Source: an uncultured Clostridium sp. (GTDB taxonomy: Bacteria; Bacillota; Clostridia; TANB77; CAG-508). From it: a DNA stretch of 53,508 nucleotides. A program made the position numbers and the translations under genes. The DNA lies in assembly GCA_948468275.1 (NCBI GenBank), contig CAOKHI010000007.1, forward strand, positions 1 to 53,508, in the 5' to 3' direction. The notes under the pieces were generated by a model. It saw only the letters and a program-made list of their open reading frames with translations, had not been told where the DNA came from and did no database searches. Numbering within the stretch: position 1 is the first letter of the stretch; each line of letters begins with the position of its first letter. Below are positions 8,458-17,973 of the stretch, in pieces.

Positions 8458-9558
8458 TTATTTATTCTTTTTTATTCTAAGTTGCATAATTGTTCTATTT
8501 AGTGTTTCTATGTTCTTTTCTTCTATTTGTGCTTTTGCTTGCTCTAATGTTATTCTATCATCTACAAATAGTTGTGCTATTGAATTTATTAGACCAATAC
8601 TTCCTTTATCTGAAGAACTTTGAATTGCATCTTCAATTTCAGATACACTTATTTTATCTTTTCTAATTAGACCTGCTACTATATTATCTACTACCATTAC
8701 TTCTGGAACTAATGCTAGTTTTCCATCTGTTCCTGGTAATAGCCTTTGAGATATAACTAATTTTAATAAAGATGATATTAGATATTTTATAGTTACTTGA
8801 TCACTTATATCATAAAAGTTTATCATTCTATCTATGGTTTCTGCACAAGATTTTGTATGAAGAGTTCCTATTACTAAATGTCCTGCTTCTGCTGTTTCGA
8901 TTGCTGCATCCATTGTTTCTTTATCTCTAATCTCTCCTACTACTATAATATCACAGTCTTCTCTTAAAGAGTTTTTTACACCATCACTATAACATAAAGT
9001 ATCTCCACCTATTCCAACTTCTTTTTGAACTATTATAGACTGTTTAGAAGTGTGTTTATATTCTATTGGGCTTTCTAATGTTAATATTTTTTTATTTTGT
9101 GTTTGGTTTATTTCATCAATCAATGCACTTAGTGTTGTTGTTTTACCAGAGTTTGTCTTTCCTGTAACTAGCATTAATCCTTGTGGTTGATATGTCATAC
9201 GTCTTACTATATCTGGAACTCCTAAATCCTCGAATCTTGGTAATTCATTTTTTATAATTCTTAATGTAAATAATGGTACATCATTTGAAGAAGATATATT
9301 AACCCTAAAACGTAGGTTGTCATATTCTAAAGAAGTATCTAGCTTTTTTGTTTCTTTGAATACAGTATCTTTATCTATGTTTCCTCTTACTAAATAATCA
9401 TATATTTCATTCATATCTTCTTGTGTTAGCACATCTGTATCTTCTACTTCTTCTAATCTTCTTATTATTCTTACCATCGGTTTTAAACCATGTATAAAGT
9501 GTATGTCTGATGCATCATGTTGTATTGCATAATCTAAAATTTTTTCAATTTCTATCAT
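8458..9558 (-). CDS. pilT: Pilus retraction ATPase PilT
   Basis: Hexameric ATPase that depolymerises type IV pili. 366 residues: PAS-like N-terminal domain (HDASDIHFIHGLKPMVRI, typical of PilT) followed by the RecA-like core with Walker A GKTNSGKTTT (133-142), Asp box and Walker B DCDIIVVGEIRDKETMDAA, and the His box GHLVIGTLHTKSCAETIDR. The loop is GKTNSGKT rather than the usual GPTGSGKS but keeps the Lys and Thr. Its presence next to a PilB homologue argues for retractile type IV pili rather than a simple type II secretion system. Confidence 0.92.
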   Translation of the reverse strand: MIEIEKILDYAIQHDASDIHFIHGLKPMVRIIRRLEEVEDTDVLTQEDMNEIYDYLVRGNIDKDTVFKETKKLDTSLEYDNLRFRVNISSSNDVPLFTLRIIKNELPRFEDLGVPDIVRRMTYQPQGLMLVTGKTNSGKTTTLSALIDEINQTQNKKILTLESPIEYKHTSKQSIIVQKEVGIGGDTLCYSDGVKNSLREDCDIIVVGEIRDKETMDAAIETAEAGHLVIGTLHTKSCAETIDRMINFYDISDQVTIKYLISSLLKLVISQRLLPGTDGKLALVPEVMVVDNIVAGLIRKDKISVSEIEDAIQSSSDKGSIGLINSIAQLFVDDRITLEQAKAQIEEKNIETLNRTIMQLRIKKNK

Positions 9559-9580
9559 TAGTATTTTTCCCCCTTATGTT

Positions 9581-11206
9581 TTAAAATATTACTAATTTTT
9601 TATTTAATTCTTCTAATGTTGTAATTCCTTGTAGTACTTTGTTTATACCATCTATTATAAGTGGTTTATAACTTGTTTTTAATGCTTCTTCTTTAATTTT
9701 TAATGTTGATGCATCATTTATTATTAATTCTCTTATATTATCATCTATTGCTAATATTTCAAATATACCTATTCTTTCATAATATCCTGAATTATTGCAT
9801 TTCTCACAACCTACTGTTGTATACGTTGTTTTTCCTTCAAAGTTATATTCTACACCATATTTTTTACCAATTTCATATATAATATTTTTTTCTTTTTCTG
9901 TAAAATCTCTTCTTATTGCGCAATGTGGACAAATTTTTCTTACTAATCTTTGTGAAACAGATGTTGCAAGTGTACTTGCTATATCATAATTTGATACTCC
10001 CATTTTTCTTAATCTTGTAATTACTTCTATACTATCTATTGTATGAATTGTAGATAATACATAATGACCTGTTTGTCCTGCCTGCATTGCTATTTCTGCT
10101 GTTTCTTTATCACGTATTTCTCCTACTAGTATTATATCTGGATCTTGTCTTAAAACTGTTCTTAATGAATCTATAAATGACGCTTTTGCATCTATTTCTA
10201 TTTGGTTTAATCCACTAATTCTAATTTCTACTGGATCTTCTATTGTAGTAACATTGATGCTTGGTTTATTTAAGTAATCTATAATACTATATAATGTTGT
10301 TGTTTTTCCTTCTCCTGTTGGTGCTGCCATTACAGTTATACTATTTCTTTTGTCAAAACTCTTTCTTACTGTTTCTTCATCATTTGGAAAACCTAAATCA
10401 AATATTCTTTTAACATTTGCATTTTTCTTCAATAATCTTAAAACGAATTTTTCTCCATATACATTTTTTTGTGAAGATACACGTATATTATACTCTGGAT
10501 ATAACAAAATTCTACCATCTTGCGATTCCTGTTTTTCTTGGTGCATATTTGAAATAGCTTTTAATCTACCTATTATTTGGTTTTGCTTGTCATTATCAAC
10601 ATTAGCTGCTGTATATAGCTCACCATCTATTCTATATCTTACTCTTAATTCATTATCCATAGGCTCTATATGAATATCGCTTGCTCTTCTTTCTATTGCT
10701 GTTTTTATTATACTATCTATTAATCCTGTTATGTCTGATGATAGGTTGATATTATCTGAAACTGTACCTTCTAAAGATTTAAATATATCCTCTATTATAC
10801 TTTCAAAAGTAATATATTTATCCATTATTAAACCTTTATTTAATAATAGCAATCGAATTACTTCTACTGTCTTTTTATTTGCTGTATCTGAAAAACATAC
10901 TTTTATTTTACCATTTTCTATGTCAAATGGTATTGCTTTATGCTTTTTTAAAACATCTAAAGATATGTAATCCTCTAACCTTATTTTTATATCTTGTGGT
11001 CCTATTATTATACCTTTTTCACCTAAAATTTCCCCTATAGCATTTATAAGTTTGTATGAATCACATATTTTTAATGTATTTAAAATATCACCCATTTTTT
11101 TATTAGTATGAGTTTTTTGATAATCTAATGCTCTTTGTATATCATCTTGTGTAATTAGACCTCTTCTAACTAACTCTATTCCTATTGGTAATCTTTTTGT
11201 GTCCAT
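9581..11206 (-). CDS. pilB: Pilus assembly ATPase PilB/GspE
   Basis: Powers pilus extension. 541 residues: N-terminal T2SSE_N-like domain (about 1-140, opening RLPIGIELVRRGLITQDDI), a middle domain beginning RRASDIHIEPMDNELRVRYR, and the ATPase core with Walker A APTGEGKTTT, Asp box IEDPVE, Walker B DPDIILVGEIRDKETAEIA, and His box GHYVLSTIHTIDS. Two Cys pairs (CPHC and CEKCNNSGYYERIG) form the zinc site characteristic of PilB/GspE and absent from PilT. Ribosome site AGGAGG precedes the ATG. Second of three consecutive motor and platform genes with pilT and pilC. Confidence 0.94.
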   Translation of the reverse strand: MDTKRLPIGIELVRRGLITQDDIQRALDYQKTHTNKKMGDILNTLKICDSYKLINAIGEILGEKGIIIGPQDIKIRLEDYISLDVLKKHKAIPFDIENGKIKVCFSDTANKKTVEVIRLLLLNKGLIMDKYITFESIIEDIFKSLEGTVSDNINLSSDITGLIDSIIKTAIERRASDIHIEPMDNELRVRYRIDGELYTAANVDNDKQNQIIGRLKAISNMHQEKQESQDGRILLYPEYNIRVSSQKNVYGEKFVLRLLKKNANVKRIFDLGFPNDEETVRKSFDKRNSITVMAAPTGEGKTTTLYSIIDYLNKPSINVTTIEDPVEIRISGLNQIEIDAKASFIDSLRTVLRQDPDIILVGEIRDKETAEIAMQAGQTGHYVLSTIHTIDSIEVITRLRKMGVSNYDIASTLATSVSQRLVRKICPHCAIRRDFTEKEKNIIYEIGKKYGVEYNFEGKTTYTTVGCEKCNNSGYYERIGIFEILAIDDNIRELIINDASTLKIKEEALKTSYKPLIIDGINKVLQGITTLEELNKKLVIF

Positions 11207-11301
11207 ATTTTCTCCTCCTTTGTATTTGCACTAATTATATTATACAATATTTTTTTTAGTATTAATATATATTTTACATATTGGTAAAACTTACATATTT
11301 C

Positions 11302-11730
11302 TTACTTTGCAATAACATATTTCTTTGTTGTTGTATATTCAAAACTATCTCCTATTGTAACAAGTACAGATACTACATCTTTTTCATTTATTTTTTCTAA
11401 ATTAAATTGTAGATTTTTTACATTTTCACATAATCGTATATTATTCATATATATAGATTTATCTTGAAAAGTATAAGTGTTTCCAGATGAAAATGTTATT
11501 TTTGTTTTATCTTGTGATATAGCCATAATAGAATTTCCACTTTTTTTTACCTCTTCTATAAAATGCATATTAAATTTTGTAATCTCAGATGCATTTTTAC
11601 TAGCATTATCTAAGTTATTAACATTTGTATAGAAAAACGACGTTATAGATGCTATTATACCAATTACTAATAACATTGCTATTACATATACTGTTAAACT
11701 TGCTATACTAACTCCTGAATTATTTTTCAT
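11302..11730 (-). CDS. Pilin-like protein (minor pseudopilin)
   Basis: 142 residues beginning MKNNSG followed by a long hydrophobic helix VSIASLTVYVIAMLLVIGII. That is a class III-like signal with a Gly before the cleavage point and a short basic leader, but without the Glu at +5 (Ser is there). The rest looks like a beta-rich head (DKTKITFSSGNTYTFQDKSI and similar), as in PilW/GspJ-type minor pilins. It lies between another prepilin and pilB, which supports a role in tip or priming complexes. Not assignable to one named minor pilin. Confidence 0.7.
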   Translation of the reverse strand: MKNNSGVSIASLTVYVIAMLLVIGIIASITSFFYTNVNNLDNASKNASEITKFNMHFIEEVKKSGNSIMAISQDKTKITFSSGNTYTFQDKSIYMNNIRLCENVKNLQFNLEKINEKDVVSVLVTIGDSFEYTTTKKYVIAK

Positions 11731-11795
11731 CGCTTGTTATACCCTTTCGTTTTATTTAAATAGATTTTAATAAAATTTTTTAATAACATTAATCT

Positions 11796-12227
11796 TTATT
11801 TTGTTATCAATCTTCTTATTTCTAATTCATTAGTTCTTTTTGCTAGCTGATAGTTTACTTTTACTGTTAAAATTTTTATTATATCTTCCTTATCCGTATT
11901 TCCTGAAGTTTCGTTATATTTTTGTAAATTTGCTGTTATAGTATATTGTTGTGGTATTGTTTTATTATTATATAATTCTTGTATCTTGCTATTAACAGAT
12001 TCTATTGTAACATCATCATAGTTCATCATTTCAACATTTTCAATAACATCTATTATACAATTAGTAGCAATTGCAGTTCTGTTTTTTGATGTAACTGATA
12101 AATAGTAATTATAGTATGCAGTAGCTATTATTGAAGAAAATAAAACTATTATAATAATTGCTATTACAATATCTGTTGTTGTAAAACCTTTATTGTTTTT
12201 ATACATAAACTTTATTTTTGTATTCAT
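11796..12227 (-). CDS. Prepilin-like protein
   Basis: 143 residues. Leader MNTKIKFMYKNNKG, then the cleavage site before FTTTDIVIAIIIIVLFSSII, the N-terminal methylation-motif helix of type IV prepilins. The residue at mature position 5 is Asp instead of the usual Glu, a conservative substitution. The globular part contains NCIIDVIENVEMMNYDDVT and ends NELEIRRLITK. Starts 9 bp after the prepilin peptidase stop, so the two are translated together. Probably a minor pilin of the same fibre. Confidence 0.75.
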   Translation of the reverse strand: MNTKIKFMYKNNKGFTTTDIVIAIIIIVLFSSIIATAYYNYYLSVTSKNRTAIATNCIIDVIENVEMMNYDDVTIESVNSKIQELYNNKTIPQQYTITANLQKYNETSGNTDKEDIIKILTVKVNYQLAKRTNELEIRRLITK

Positions 12228-12236
12228 TTTACCACC

Positions 12237-13049
12237 TTATTTAAAAATCATATAATTTGTAATGATATTTGCCATAATTATAATTATTATGTTACAAATA
12301 CACATAATAAATGCAGGTTGTGTACTAATTTTTTTATCTGATATTTTACTTTTTGTATTTCTTAATTTTAAAATTATATTTCTTATTCCAATTGCTAATA
12401 TTGTTAATATTATTGTAAGAATTGCTCCTTGCTCTTTTGAAAATATTAACATAGTAAGAAACAAAGTAATTAGTTGTATCGAATATTCATATTTTAGATT
12501 TCTTTTTAAAAATACAATATCTACTAATTGTAAAATTGCTAAAATTGCTAAATATATAACATATCCATATACATTATTGTGTTGAAATGTACATGAATAT
12601 ACTATATATAAAATTGCTATTACTTGTGTATATATTAATACAGATTTTTGAATTGTTCTATTTTCTTTATCTATACCAGCTATTATAAATAATCCTGTAA
12701 AGTATAGCATTCCTAAAACTAATAATATTATTAGTTTTATATCTATATATAATATACTTATTTTTAATGACATTGCATATAAAACAAATACAAGACCTGT
12801 TAATACTTCTAATAATAAGTATCTAATTCTAATTTTATTTTTACAATATTTACACTTTCCTCCTAAAAAAATATAGCTAAACACTGGAACTAAATCTAAT
12901 AAACCTAATTTGTGATTACATTTAGGACAATAAGAATGTTTATATGTAATATTTTCTCCTTTTGGAATTCTATAAACTGCAAGTGTAAAAAAACTTCCAA
13001 AATAAATTCCTATAAAAAAAATTAAAATATAAAAAAATACTTGTATCAT
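12237..13049 (-). CDS. pilD: Prepilin peptidase PilD/GspO-like
   Basis: Membrane protease that removes the leader from prepilins. Start taken at 13049 (MIQVFF), five bases after AAGGAG; a longer ORF beginning at 13103 has no ribosome site. 270 residues, about seven membrane helices. The N-terminal DiS_P_DiS domain is clear: FGSFFTLAVYRIPKGE, then CPKC (41-44) and CKYC (66-69), a zinc-type double Cys pair. One catalytic Asp candidate is seen in AGIDKENR (about 127). The second, normally within GxGDxK, is not obvious; LQLVDIVFLKRN is the closest match. Function is assigned on the N-terminal domain and context. Confidence 0.82.
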   Translation of the reverse strand: MIQVFFYILIFFIGIYFGSFFTLAVYRIPKGENITYKHSYCPKCNHKLGLLDLVPVFSYIFLGGKCKYCKNKIRIRYLLLEVLTGLVFVLYAMSLKISILYIDIKLIILLVLGMLYFTGLFIIAGIDKENRTIQKSVLIYTQVIAILYIVYSCTFQHNNVYGYVIYLAILAILQLVDIVFLKRNLKYEYSIQLITLFLTMLIFSKEQGAILTIILTILAIGIRNIILKLRNTKSKISDKKISTQPAFIMCICNIIIIIMANIITNYMIFK

Positions 13050-13121
13050 GTTTTCTCCTTCTTTTAAACTAAATGACATATACATATATATTGCATATGT
13101 CATTTAGCTATAGAATTCTTA

Positions 13122-13376
13122 CTATTCTCCTTGTGGTGTTGTTGGTGTTGTTGGTGTTGTTAAATTTGTATAGTAAGCATTGAATACATTTTCAGCATGA
13201 TTTAATTGTTCCATTTCATTTTGTTGTGCATTATCATATACTTGTACACTATTTTGAGCACGGTCAATTAAACCATTATTTAAAACTAAAGATATTGTTA
13301 CCCCTGCTAATATTAATAATACTATTATTGTGATAACTAATGCTACTAAAGTAATACCTTTTTGTGAGTTAAACAT
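13122..13376 (-). CDS. Short type IV pilin, probable major pilin
   Basis: 84 residues. Leader MFNSQKG, then ITLVALVITIIVLLILAGVT, the hydrophobic N-terminal helix seen in many clostridial pilin-like proteins (Val, not Glu, at +5). The remainder is a short amphipathic helix (DRAQNSVQVYDNAQQNEMEQ) and a TTPTTPTTPQGE tail, leaving almost no globular head. Strong ribosome site AAGGAGG. Such short pilins can be the main fibre subunit, but that is inference from size and position. Confidence 0.72.
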   Translation of the reverse strand: MFNSQKGITLVALVITIIVLLILAGVTISLVLNNGLIDRAQNSVQVYDNAQQNEMEQLNHAENVFNAYYTNLTTPTTPTTPQGE

Positions 13377-13439
13377 AAAAATTCCTCCTTATCTTTATTC
13401 TTATTTTGTATATATCTATAAAATAAATATAACCTAAAA

Positions 13440-13889
13440 TTATTTTGTACCAGTATTTTTTATATAATTTCCTGTTGAATCTGGATTTGTTTTATTTGTA
13501 GTTGTATCATTTTTGTTATTATCATTTGTATTAGTTGTTGTATTACTACTATTATCATTATTATTTGCTGTTGTATTTGAAACATTATTAGATTGTGTTG
13601 TTGAAGTTGCTTCAAAAGGATTTGCTTTTCCTTTATTATAGTCTTTTACTTTTTCATAATTTGTTAAGTCTGTTTCATCTATTTCATAAGTTACTATAGT
13701 TTGTATATCATTTTCATCTACTGTTTCTTTTAATTCTTGTTTTATATTTTCTGGTGTTTGATATGGTTCTACTGTTGGAACTATTTTACTTGTAGGAATA
13801 TAATCATATAAGAATATTCCTAATACTAATACTATTGCTAATAATAAAAGTAAGATTATAATTATTTCTTTAAAAACATTTTTAAACAT
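13440..13889 (-). CDS. Single-pass membrane protein of the pilus operon
   Basis: 149 residues: one N-terminal membrane helix (about 8-28), a short segment with PTVEPYQTPENIKQELKE and TIVTYEIDETDLTNYEKVKD, then an Asn/Thr-rich low-complexity tail. It sits directly after the PilO-like gene (11 bp), the place of pilP in canonical operons, but I see no PilP sequence motif. Unknown function; probably an alignment-complex component. Confidence 0.6.
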   Translation of the reverse strand: MFKNVFKEIIIILLLLLAIVLVLGIFLYDYIPTSKIVPTVEPYQTPENIKQELKETVDENDIQTIVTYEIDETDLTNYEKVKDYNKGKANPFEATSTTQSNNVSNTTANNNDNSSNTTTNTNDNNKNDTTTNKTNPDSTGNYIKNTGTK

Positions 13890-13900
13890 TTGTACCTCCT

Positions 13901-14692
13901 TTATTGATTTTCTTTGTTGCCTTCTGCATTTTTATCATTATCTAGCGTGTTAGAATTATTTTGTTTTGTATCATTTGAATTTTGTGTATTACTGTTATTT
14001 TGTGTGTTATTTGTATCATTTGAATTTTGTGTATTGCTGTTATTTTGTGTGTTATTTGTAGGATTTGTATTTTGTGATTGTGTTGCTAATTTTTCTAAAT
14101 TTATTGCTATATCTTTTGTAACAAATGTTGCTTGTAATGTTACAGTATCTTGTGTTTGTTCATTTACTGTTGGCAATAATTTAAAATTTTCAATTTTAAA
14201 TCCTAAAGATGAATCATTTTCAACAGCTGTTATAAATTCTGATATAGATACGTATCTCCCTGTTGCTGTATAATATAAATCATATTGATTAGGTGTACCA
14301 GTACTACTAGTTTTAATTTCTAATTTTAATATTACTCCATTTTTGGTTGCATGGTTTCCAATTCTTGTCCATAAATATTCTGTTTCATATTTTTCAAATT
14401 GGCTTGCTTTTGCTACTTCTTCTGTTGAACTAAAAGCAACTAAATCTGCATAATTACTTTTTTCTTTTAATAATTCTTTTGAACTTGAATTTAATTCAGA
14501 TATTGCTGCTGGATATCCTGTACTTGTTAAACTTGTTGCTTGTTGCAATTTTAAATCTAACTGCTCATTTTTTTGTTTCATTCCGCCAAAAGATAATACC
14601 TCAACTCCAAAAACTCGCATTCCATCTGATATCATAAAATATCCAATTATAAGCAATATAAGTATTATTATCATTATCAATATTTTTCTCAT
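13901..14692 (-). CDS. PilO-like pilus alignment protein
   Basis: 263 residues: N-terminal membrane helix (about 4-22), coiled-coil segment rich in K, Q and L (KNEQLDLKLQQATSL), then a ferredoxin-like domain (TATGRYVSISEFITAVENDS, then FKIENFKLLP), the layout of PilO/GspM. The C-terminal 60 residues are Asn/Thr/Gln-rich and encoded by a 45-bp tandem repeat (about 13965-14060). The ATG overlaps the TGA of the PilM-PilN fusion by four bases, so translation is coupled. In PilMNO systems this protein pairs with PilN in the membrane. Confidence 0.75.
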   Translation of the reverse strand: MRKILIMIIILILLIIGYFMISDGMRVFGVEVLSFGGMKQKNEQLDLKLQQATSLTSTGYPAAISELNSSSKELLKEKSNYADLVAFSSTEEVAKASQFEKYETEYLWTRIGNHATKNGVILKLEIKTSSTGTPNQYDLYYTATGRYVSISEFITAVENDSSLGFKIENFKLLPTVNEQTQDTVTLQATFVTKDIAINLEKLATQSQNTNPTNNTQNNSNTQNSNDTNNTQNNSNTQNSNDTKQNNSNTLDNDKNAEGNKENQ

Positions 14693-16323
14693 GGTAATTC
14701 TCCTTCTATAGTAACCTTAACAACATTGTCTTGCTTTTGACTACTATCAGATACTACATTTGTTAATATTCCATCTTCTTTCAATTTTGCTTTTAAATAT
14801 CCTAATTGTTGATATGTTTCTGATTGTGCATTAATTACTATATGCGAACCTGTTGTATTTTCTATTGATGTTATTTGAACTTCTTTTGGTATTACCCACA
14901 TAATTTGATTTAATAATGTAGGAATAGCTTTTTTATTTTTATTTTTTTCTGAAATTCTATTATTTAGTTCTTCTAAATTTTGCCTCATACTAACATATTT
15001 ACTTGTATTAGTCCTTATTTTTCCTGTATCTGATTTTACACTTGATATTTGTGCATTTACATTGTCGATTGCTACATCTATTTCTATTTCTTTTTTATTC
15101 ATTGCATTATTTAGATATATAGAAAATCCGCAATATGTTATTATTAGAATCAAAATCCCAATACAAGTTCTAATTAAACTATGCTCTAATGGTGTTAATT
15201 TTTCTTTAAAATCAAATCTCAAGTTAAAGTCAAATTTACTACTAGATCTTTTTCCTTTTAATTTCTTTGACCCTCCACCAACTTCTACCGTCATCCATTC
15301 AGGCAATTTATCCATAAAAGATTCTTTTTTAAAGTTCATTGCCTTTATTCCTTCTCCTAAGCCTTGTAATGCAAGAGCTATTGGTGAATTAACTTCAATA
15401 TAATCTTTCATATTAACTTTTGAATGTAAGTTTTGTATAAAATATGGTTTTAGGACTTCACATTTTGCATCTGCAAAAAACTCTTGAAAATATATATCTA
15501 TATTGTTAATTACTGATGCTGTACCTGTTATATATATTTTATTTATTTTGTTTAAACTATTACTAATTATTTTTCTTATTTCTCCAACTATATTATATAA
15601 AGTTGGCATTATATCTTCTAAATATACATTTTCTTCATATTGTAAATCTCTTCCTTCACTTGTATAAATTGTAGTATTTTTACATATTTCATATGCTTTC
15701 GAATATGAATTTTCTTTTAAATTAATACTATTTAATATCTGTTTTGTACCTTCTTCTATAATATTAACATCATATATTTTCCTATCTATAACTGTAGTAA
15801 CTGTTGTTTTATTTTCAATATTTACTATAATTACATTTTCTTTTTCTTTTGATTCTAATAGGTTAGTAATACTAGTTCCCATAGGGGATATTGTTGAAAC
15901 TTTATAGCTTTCTAATTGTTGAATTTTCTTTGCTATATCTGCTTTATTTGCTGATACGTGTATAGCTTTTATTTTCTCTTTATCTATATTATCATCTACT
16001 AATACATATCGACTTTCAAATGCTTCTTTATTAACCCCTTGATCATAACAAAGTGATTCAAATTCTGTTGTAATAACATTTTGCATGTCCTTTTTGTTTA
16101 GTAAACTAAAAAGATAAAAATAGTTATAATTTTCATCTGCTAAATTAATACTAATTGGTATTTTATAACTATATGTTTCTTCAATAACTTGACGTATTGC
16201 TTCATTTAATTTGTCGAAAAATTTTATACCAAATGAATCAATTTTAATATTATCATTATCTTTAGAAACTTTTGCATATTTAATTATATTATCCTCTATA
16301 TATAATCCTAAACAAGTTGACAT
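14689..16323 (-). CDS. PilM-PilN fusion protein
   Basis: 544 residues in two parts. Residues 1-340 are an actin-like PilM domain (opening CLGLYIEDNIIKYAKVS, later IIVNIENKTTVTTVID and KIYITGTASVINNIDIYF, the ATPase-fold phosphate motifs). Then comes a basic linker (about 352-375), one membrane helix (about 383-404), a coiled coil (about 405-465) and a PilN-like domain (IPTLLNQIMWVIPKEVQITS). In most species PilM and PilN are separate proteins held together by the PilN N-terminal peptide; here they are one chain. First gene of the operon, with promoter at 16457-16484. Confidence 0.82.
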   Translation of the reverse strand: MSTCLGLYIEDNIIKYAKVSKDNDNIKIDSFGIKFFDKLNEAIRQVIEETYSYKIPISINLADENYNYFYLFSLLNKKDMQNVITTEFESLCYDQGVNKEAFESRYVLVDDNIDKEKIKAIHVSANKADIAKKIQQLESYKVSTISPMGTSITNLLESKEKENVIIVNIENKTTVTTVIDRKIYDVNIIEEGTKQILNSINLKENSYSKAYEICKNTTIYTSEGRDLQYEENVYLEDIMPTLYNIVGEIRKIISNSLNKINKIYITGTASVINNIDIYFQEFFADAKCEVLKPYFIQNLHSKVNMKDYIEVNSPIALALQGLGEGIKAMNFKKESFMDKLPEWMTVEVGGGSKKLKGKRSSSKFDFNLRFDFKEKLTPLEHSLIRTCIGILILIITYCGFSIYLNNAMNKKEIEIDVAIDNVNAQISSVKSDTGKIRTNTSKYVSMRQNLEELNNRISEKNKNKKAIPTLLNQIMWVIPKEVQITSIENTTGSHIVINAQSETYQQLGYLKAKLKEDGILTNVVSDSSQKQDNVVKVTIEGELP

Positions 16324-16456
16324 TTTCTTCTCCTTTGTTATAATTTATTCTTATTTTTAACATTTATATATTTTTAATACTTGTATTTTTATTCATTTAT
16401 TACATTTTTTTGCATTTTAGAGCAATTTTTACATATTATTTCTAATTTATATTGTT

Positions 16457-16484
16457 ATTCTATATTTTTTTTGTAAAAAGTCAA
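16457..16484 (-). promoter_or_regulatory. Probable promoter of the pilus operon
   Basis: TTGACT (16484-16479), 16 bp, TAGAAT (16462-16457) on the minus strand. It would give a leader of about 130 bases before pilMN. Confidence 0.5.
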
Positions 16485-16542
16485 TAGTTTTAATTCAATT
16501 GTCATTGAATTGTAATGTTATTGTAATAATTATTGTTTCTAA

Positions 16543-17835
16543 TTATAGTTTTCGTTTTATTTTTGAAATATAAAATCCATCATTTATTTCATTTGGCAAA
16601 ATAGTTTCTTCTAAAACCTTTTCATAATCTTTCTCATTTTTAATTACACTTTGTACTATGTCTTGATTTTCTTCTTTTATAATACTACATGTTGAATATA
16701 CTAGTTCTCCATCTTTCTTCAAGTATTTCAAACAATTTTGTAATATACTTTTTTGTATATTTGTAATTTGTTCTATATCTTCTTTTTTTCTTTGCCATTT
16801 TATATCTGGTTTTCTTTTCATTACACCTAATCCTAAACATGGCACATCTAATAGGATTTTGTCGAATTTTGAAACAAGTTCTTCTTTAAAAATAGTAGCA
16901 TCATTTACACTTGCATTTATTATTTGTATTCCCATTCTTTTTGCTGTTTGTTCTACTAAATTTACTCTATGTAGATGAATATCCCAAGCAATAATCTTAC
17001 CCTTATTTTTCATTAACTGTGCTAAATATGTTGTTTTTCCTCCTGGTGCACTACAAGCATCTAAAACTATTTCATCTTCTTTTGGAGCTAAAATTTTAGG
17101 AATTTTCCCTGCACCCATGTCTTGCACTGTAATTAATCCATTTTTAAATATATTAAGTTGTGAAATATTTTTTATTTTTTCTAAATATATAAAATCTTCT
17201 AATATTGTTTCTTTATATTCAATATCTTTTTCTTCTAATATTTTTATTATTTCTTGTTTTGTAGTTTTTAATGTATTAATTCTTATGGTTAATTTTGGCT
17301 TACTAACAGAATATTTACATATTTCTTCTACTTGTTTTATATTATATTGTTCTAAAAATTTTTCTACTATCCATTCTGGCATAGAATATAGTTTTGATAT
17401 TCTTTGTATATTATCCTTTATTTTATTTAATTCTTCATAATCGCTTTTTTGAATTTTTCTTAAAACAGCATTTACAAAACTTACAGATTTATATCCATAT
17501 TTTTTTGTTAAATTAACACTTTCATTTACTGCTGCTGACTTTGGTATTTTATCTAAGAAAAGTATTTGATATGCTCCAATTCTTAATATATTTAATATCC
17601 ATTTTGAAATTTTATTTATTTTTATTTTTGAATATTTTTGAATAATTGTATCTATTGTAAGTTTTCTTTGAATTATTCCATATACTATTTCAGAAATTAA
17701 ATTTATATCTTTTGTATTTAATCTTTCTCTGTTTTTGTTTAAATATTCATCCACAACAATATTAGAATATCCTTTTTTTACATCTATATCATATACAATT
17801 TTTAAGGCAATTTCTCGCACGAAATCTATTTTCAT
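16543..17835 (-). CDS. rsmB: 16S rRNA (cytosine-967) C5-methyltransferase RsmB
   Basis: Methylates C967 of 16S rRNA with S-adenosylmethionine. 430 residues. N-terminal NusB-like RNA-binding domain (about 5-135, with LNILRIGAYQILFLDKIPKSAAVNESV) followed by the Rossmann methyltransferase with motif I VLDACSAPGGKTT, motif IV DKILLDVPCLGLGVMKRKPD and motif VI YSTCSI. Cysteines in PCLG and STCS are the release and catalytic residues of RNA m5C methyltransferases. Stand-alone gene; its end is followed by a region with no clear terminator before the pilus promoter. Confidence 0.93.
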   Translation of the reverse strand: MKIDFVREIALKIVYDIDVKKGYSNIVVDEYLNKNRERLNTKDINLISEIVYGIIQRKLTIDTIIQKYSKIKINKISKWILNILRIGAYQILFLDKIPKSAAVNESVNLTKKYGYKSVSFVNAVLRKIQKSDYEELNKIKDNIQRISKLYSMPEWIVEKFLEQYNIKQVEEICKYSVSKPKLTIRINTLKTTKQEIIKILEEKDIEYKETILEDFIYLEKIKNISQLNIFKNGLITVQDMGAGKIPKILAPKEDEIVLDACSAPGGKTTYLAQLMKNKGKIIAWDIHLHRVNLVEQTAKRMGIQIINASVNDATIFKEELVSKFDKILLDVPCLGLGVMKRKPDIKWQRKKEDIEQITNIQKSILQNCLKYLKKDGELVYSTCSIIKEENQDIVQSVIKNEKDYEKVLEETILPNEINDGFYISKIKRKL

Positions 17836-17907
17836 ATAAAAAACAGTCCTTCCATATTAATCTAAAAGATTTTTTCTTTTATAATTTTATATAAAAAATT
17901 ATAACAT

Positions 17908-17955
17908 AAGGGCGTAATTCAGTCTATATAAATTATCCTACTGATTACGCCCTTA
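17908..17955. terminator. Inverted repeat after the ABC exporter genes
   Basis: AAGGGCGTAAT plus CAGT pairs with ACTG plus ATTACGCCCTT around an 18-base loop, with one bulged base. It lies 19 bp past the permease stop and 73 bp before rsmB. No perfect T run follows on either strand, so termination is probable but not certain. Confidence 0.5.
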
Positions 17956-17973
17956 AAAAATATTAATTAAAAT

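Noticed and set aside
12237..13103. Prepilin peptidase start at 13103
   Set aside because: AAGGAG stands five bases before the internal ATG at 13049 and no site precedes 13103.
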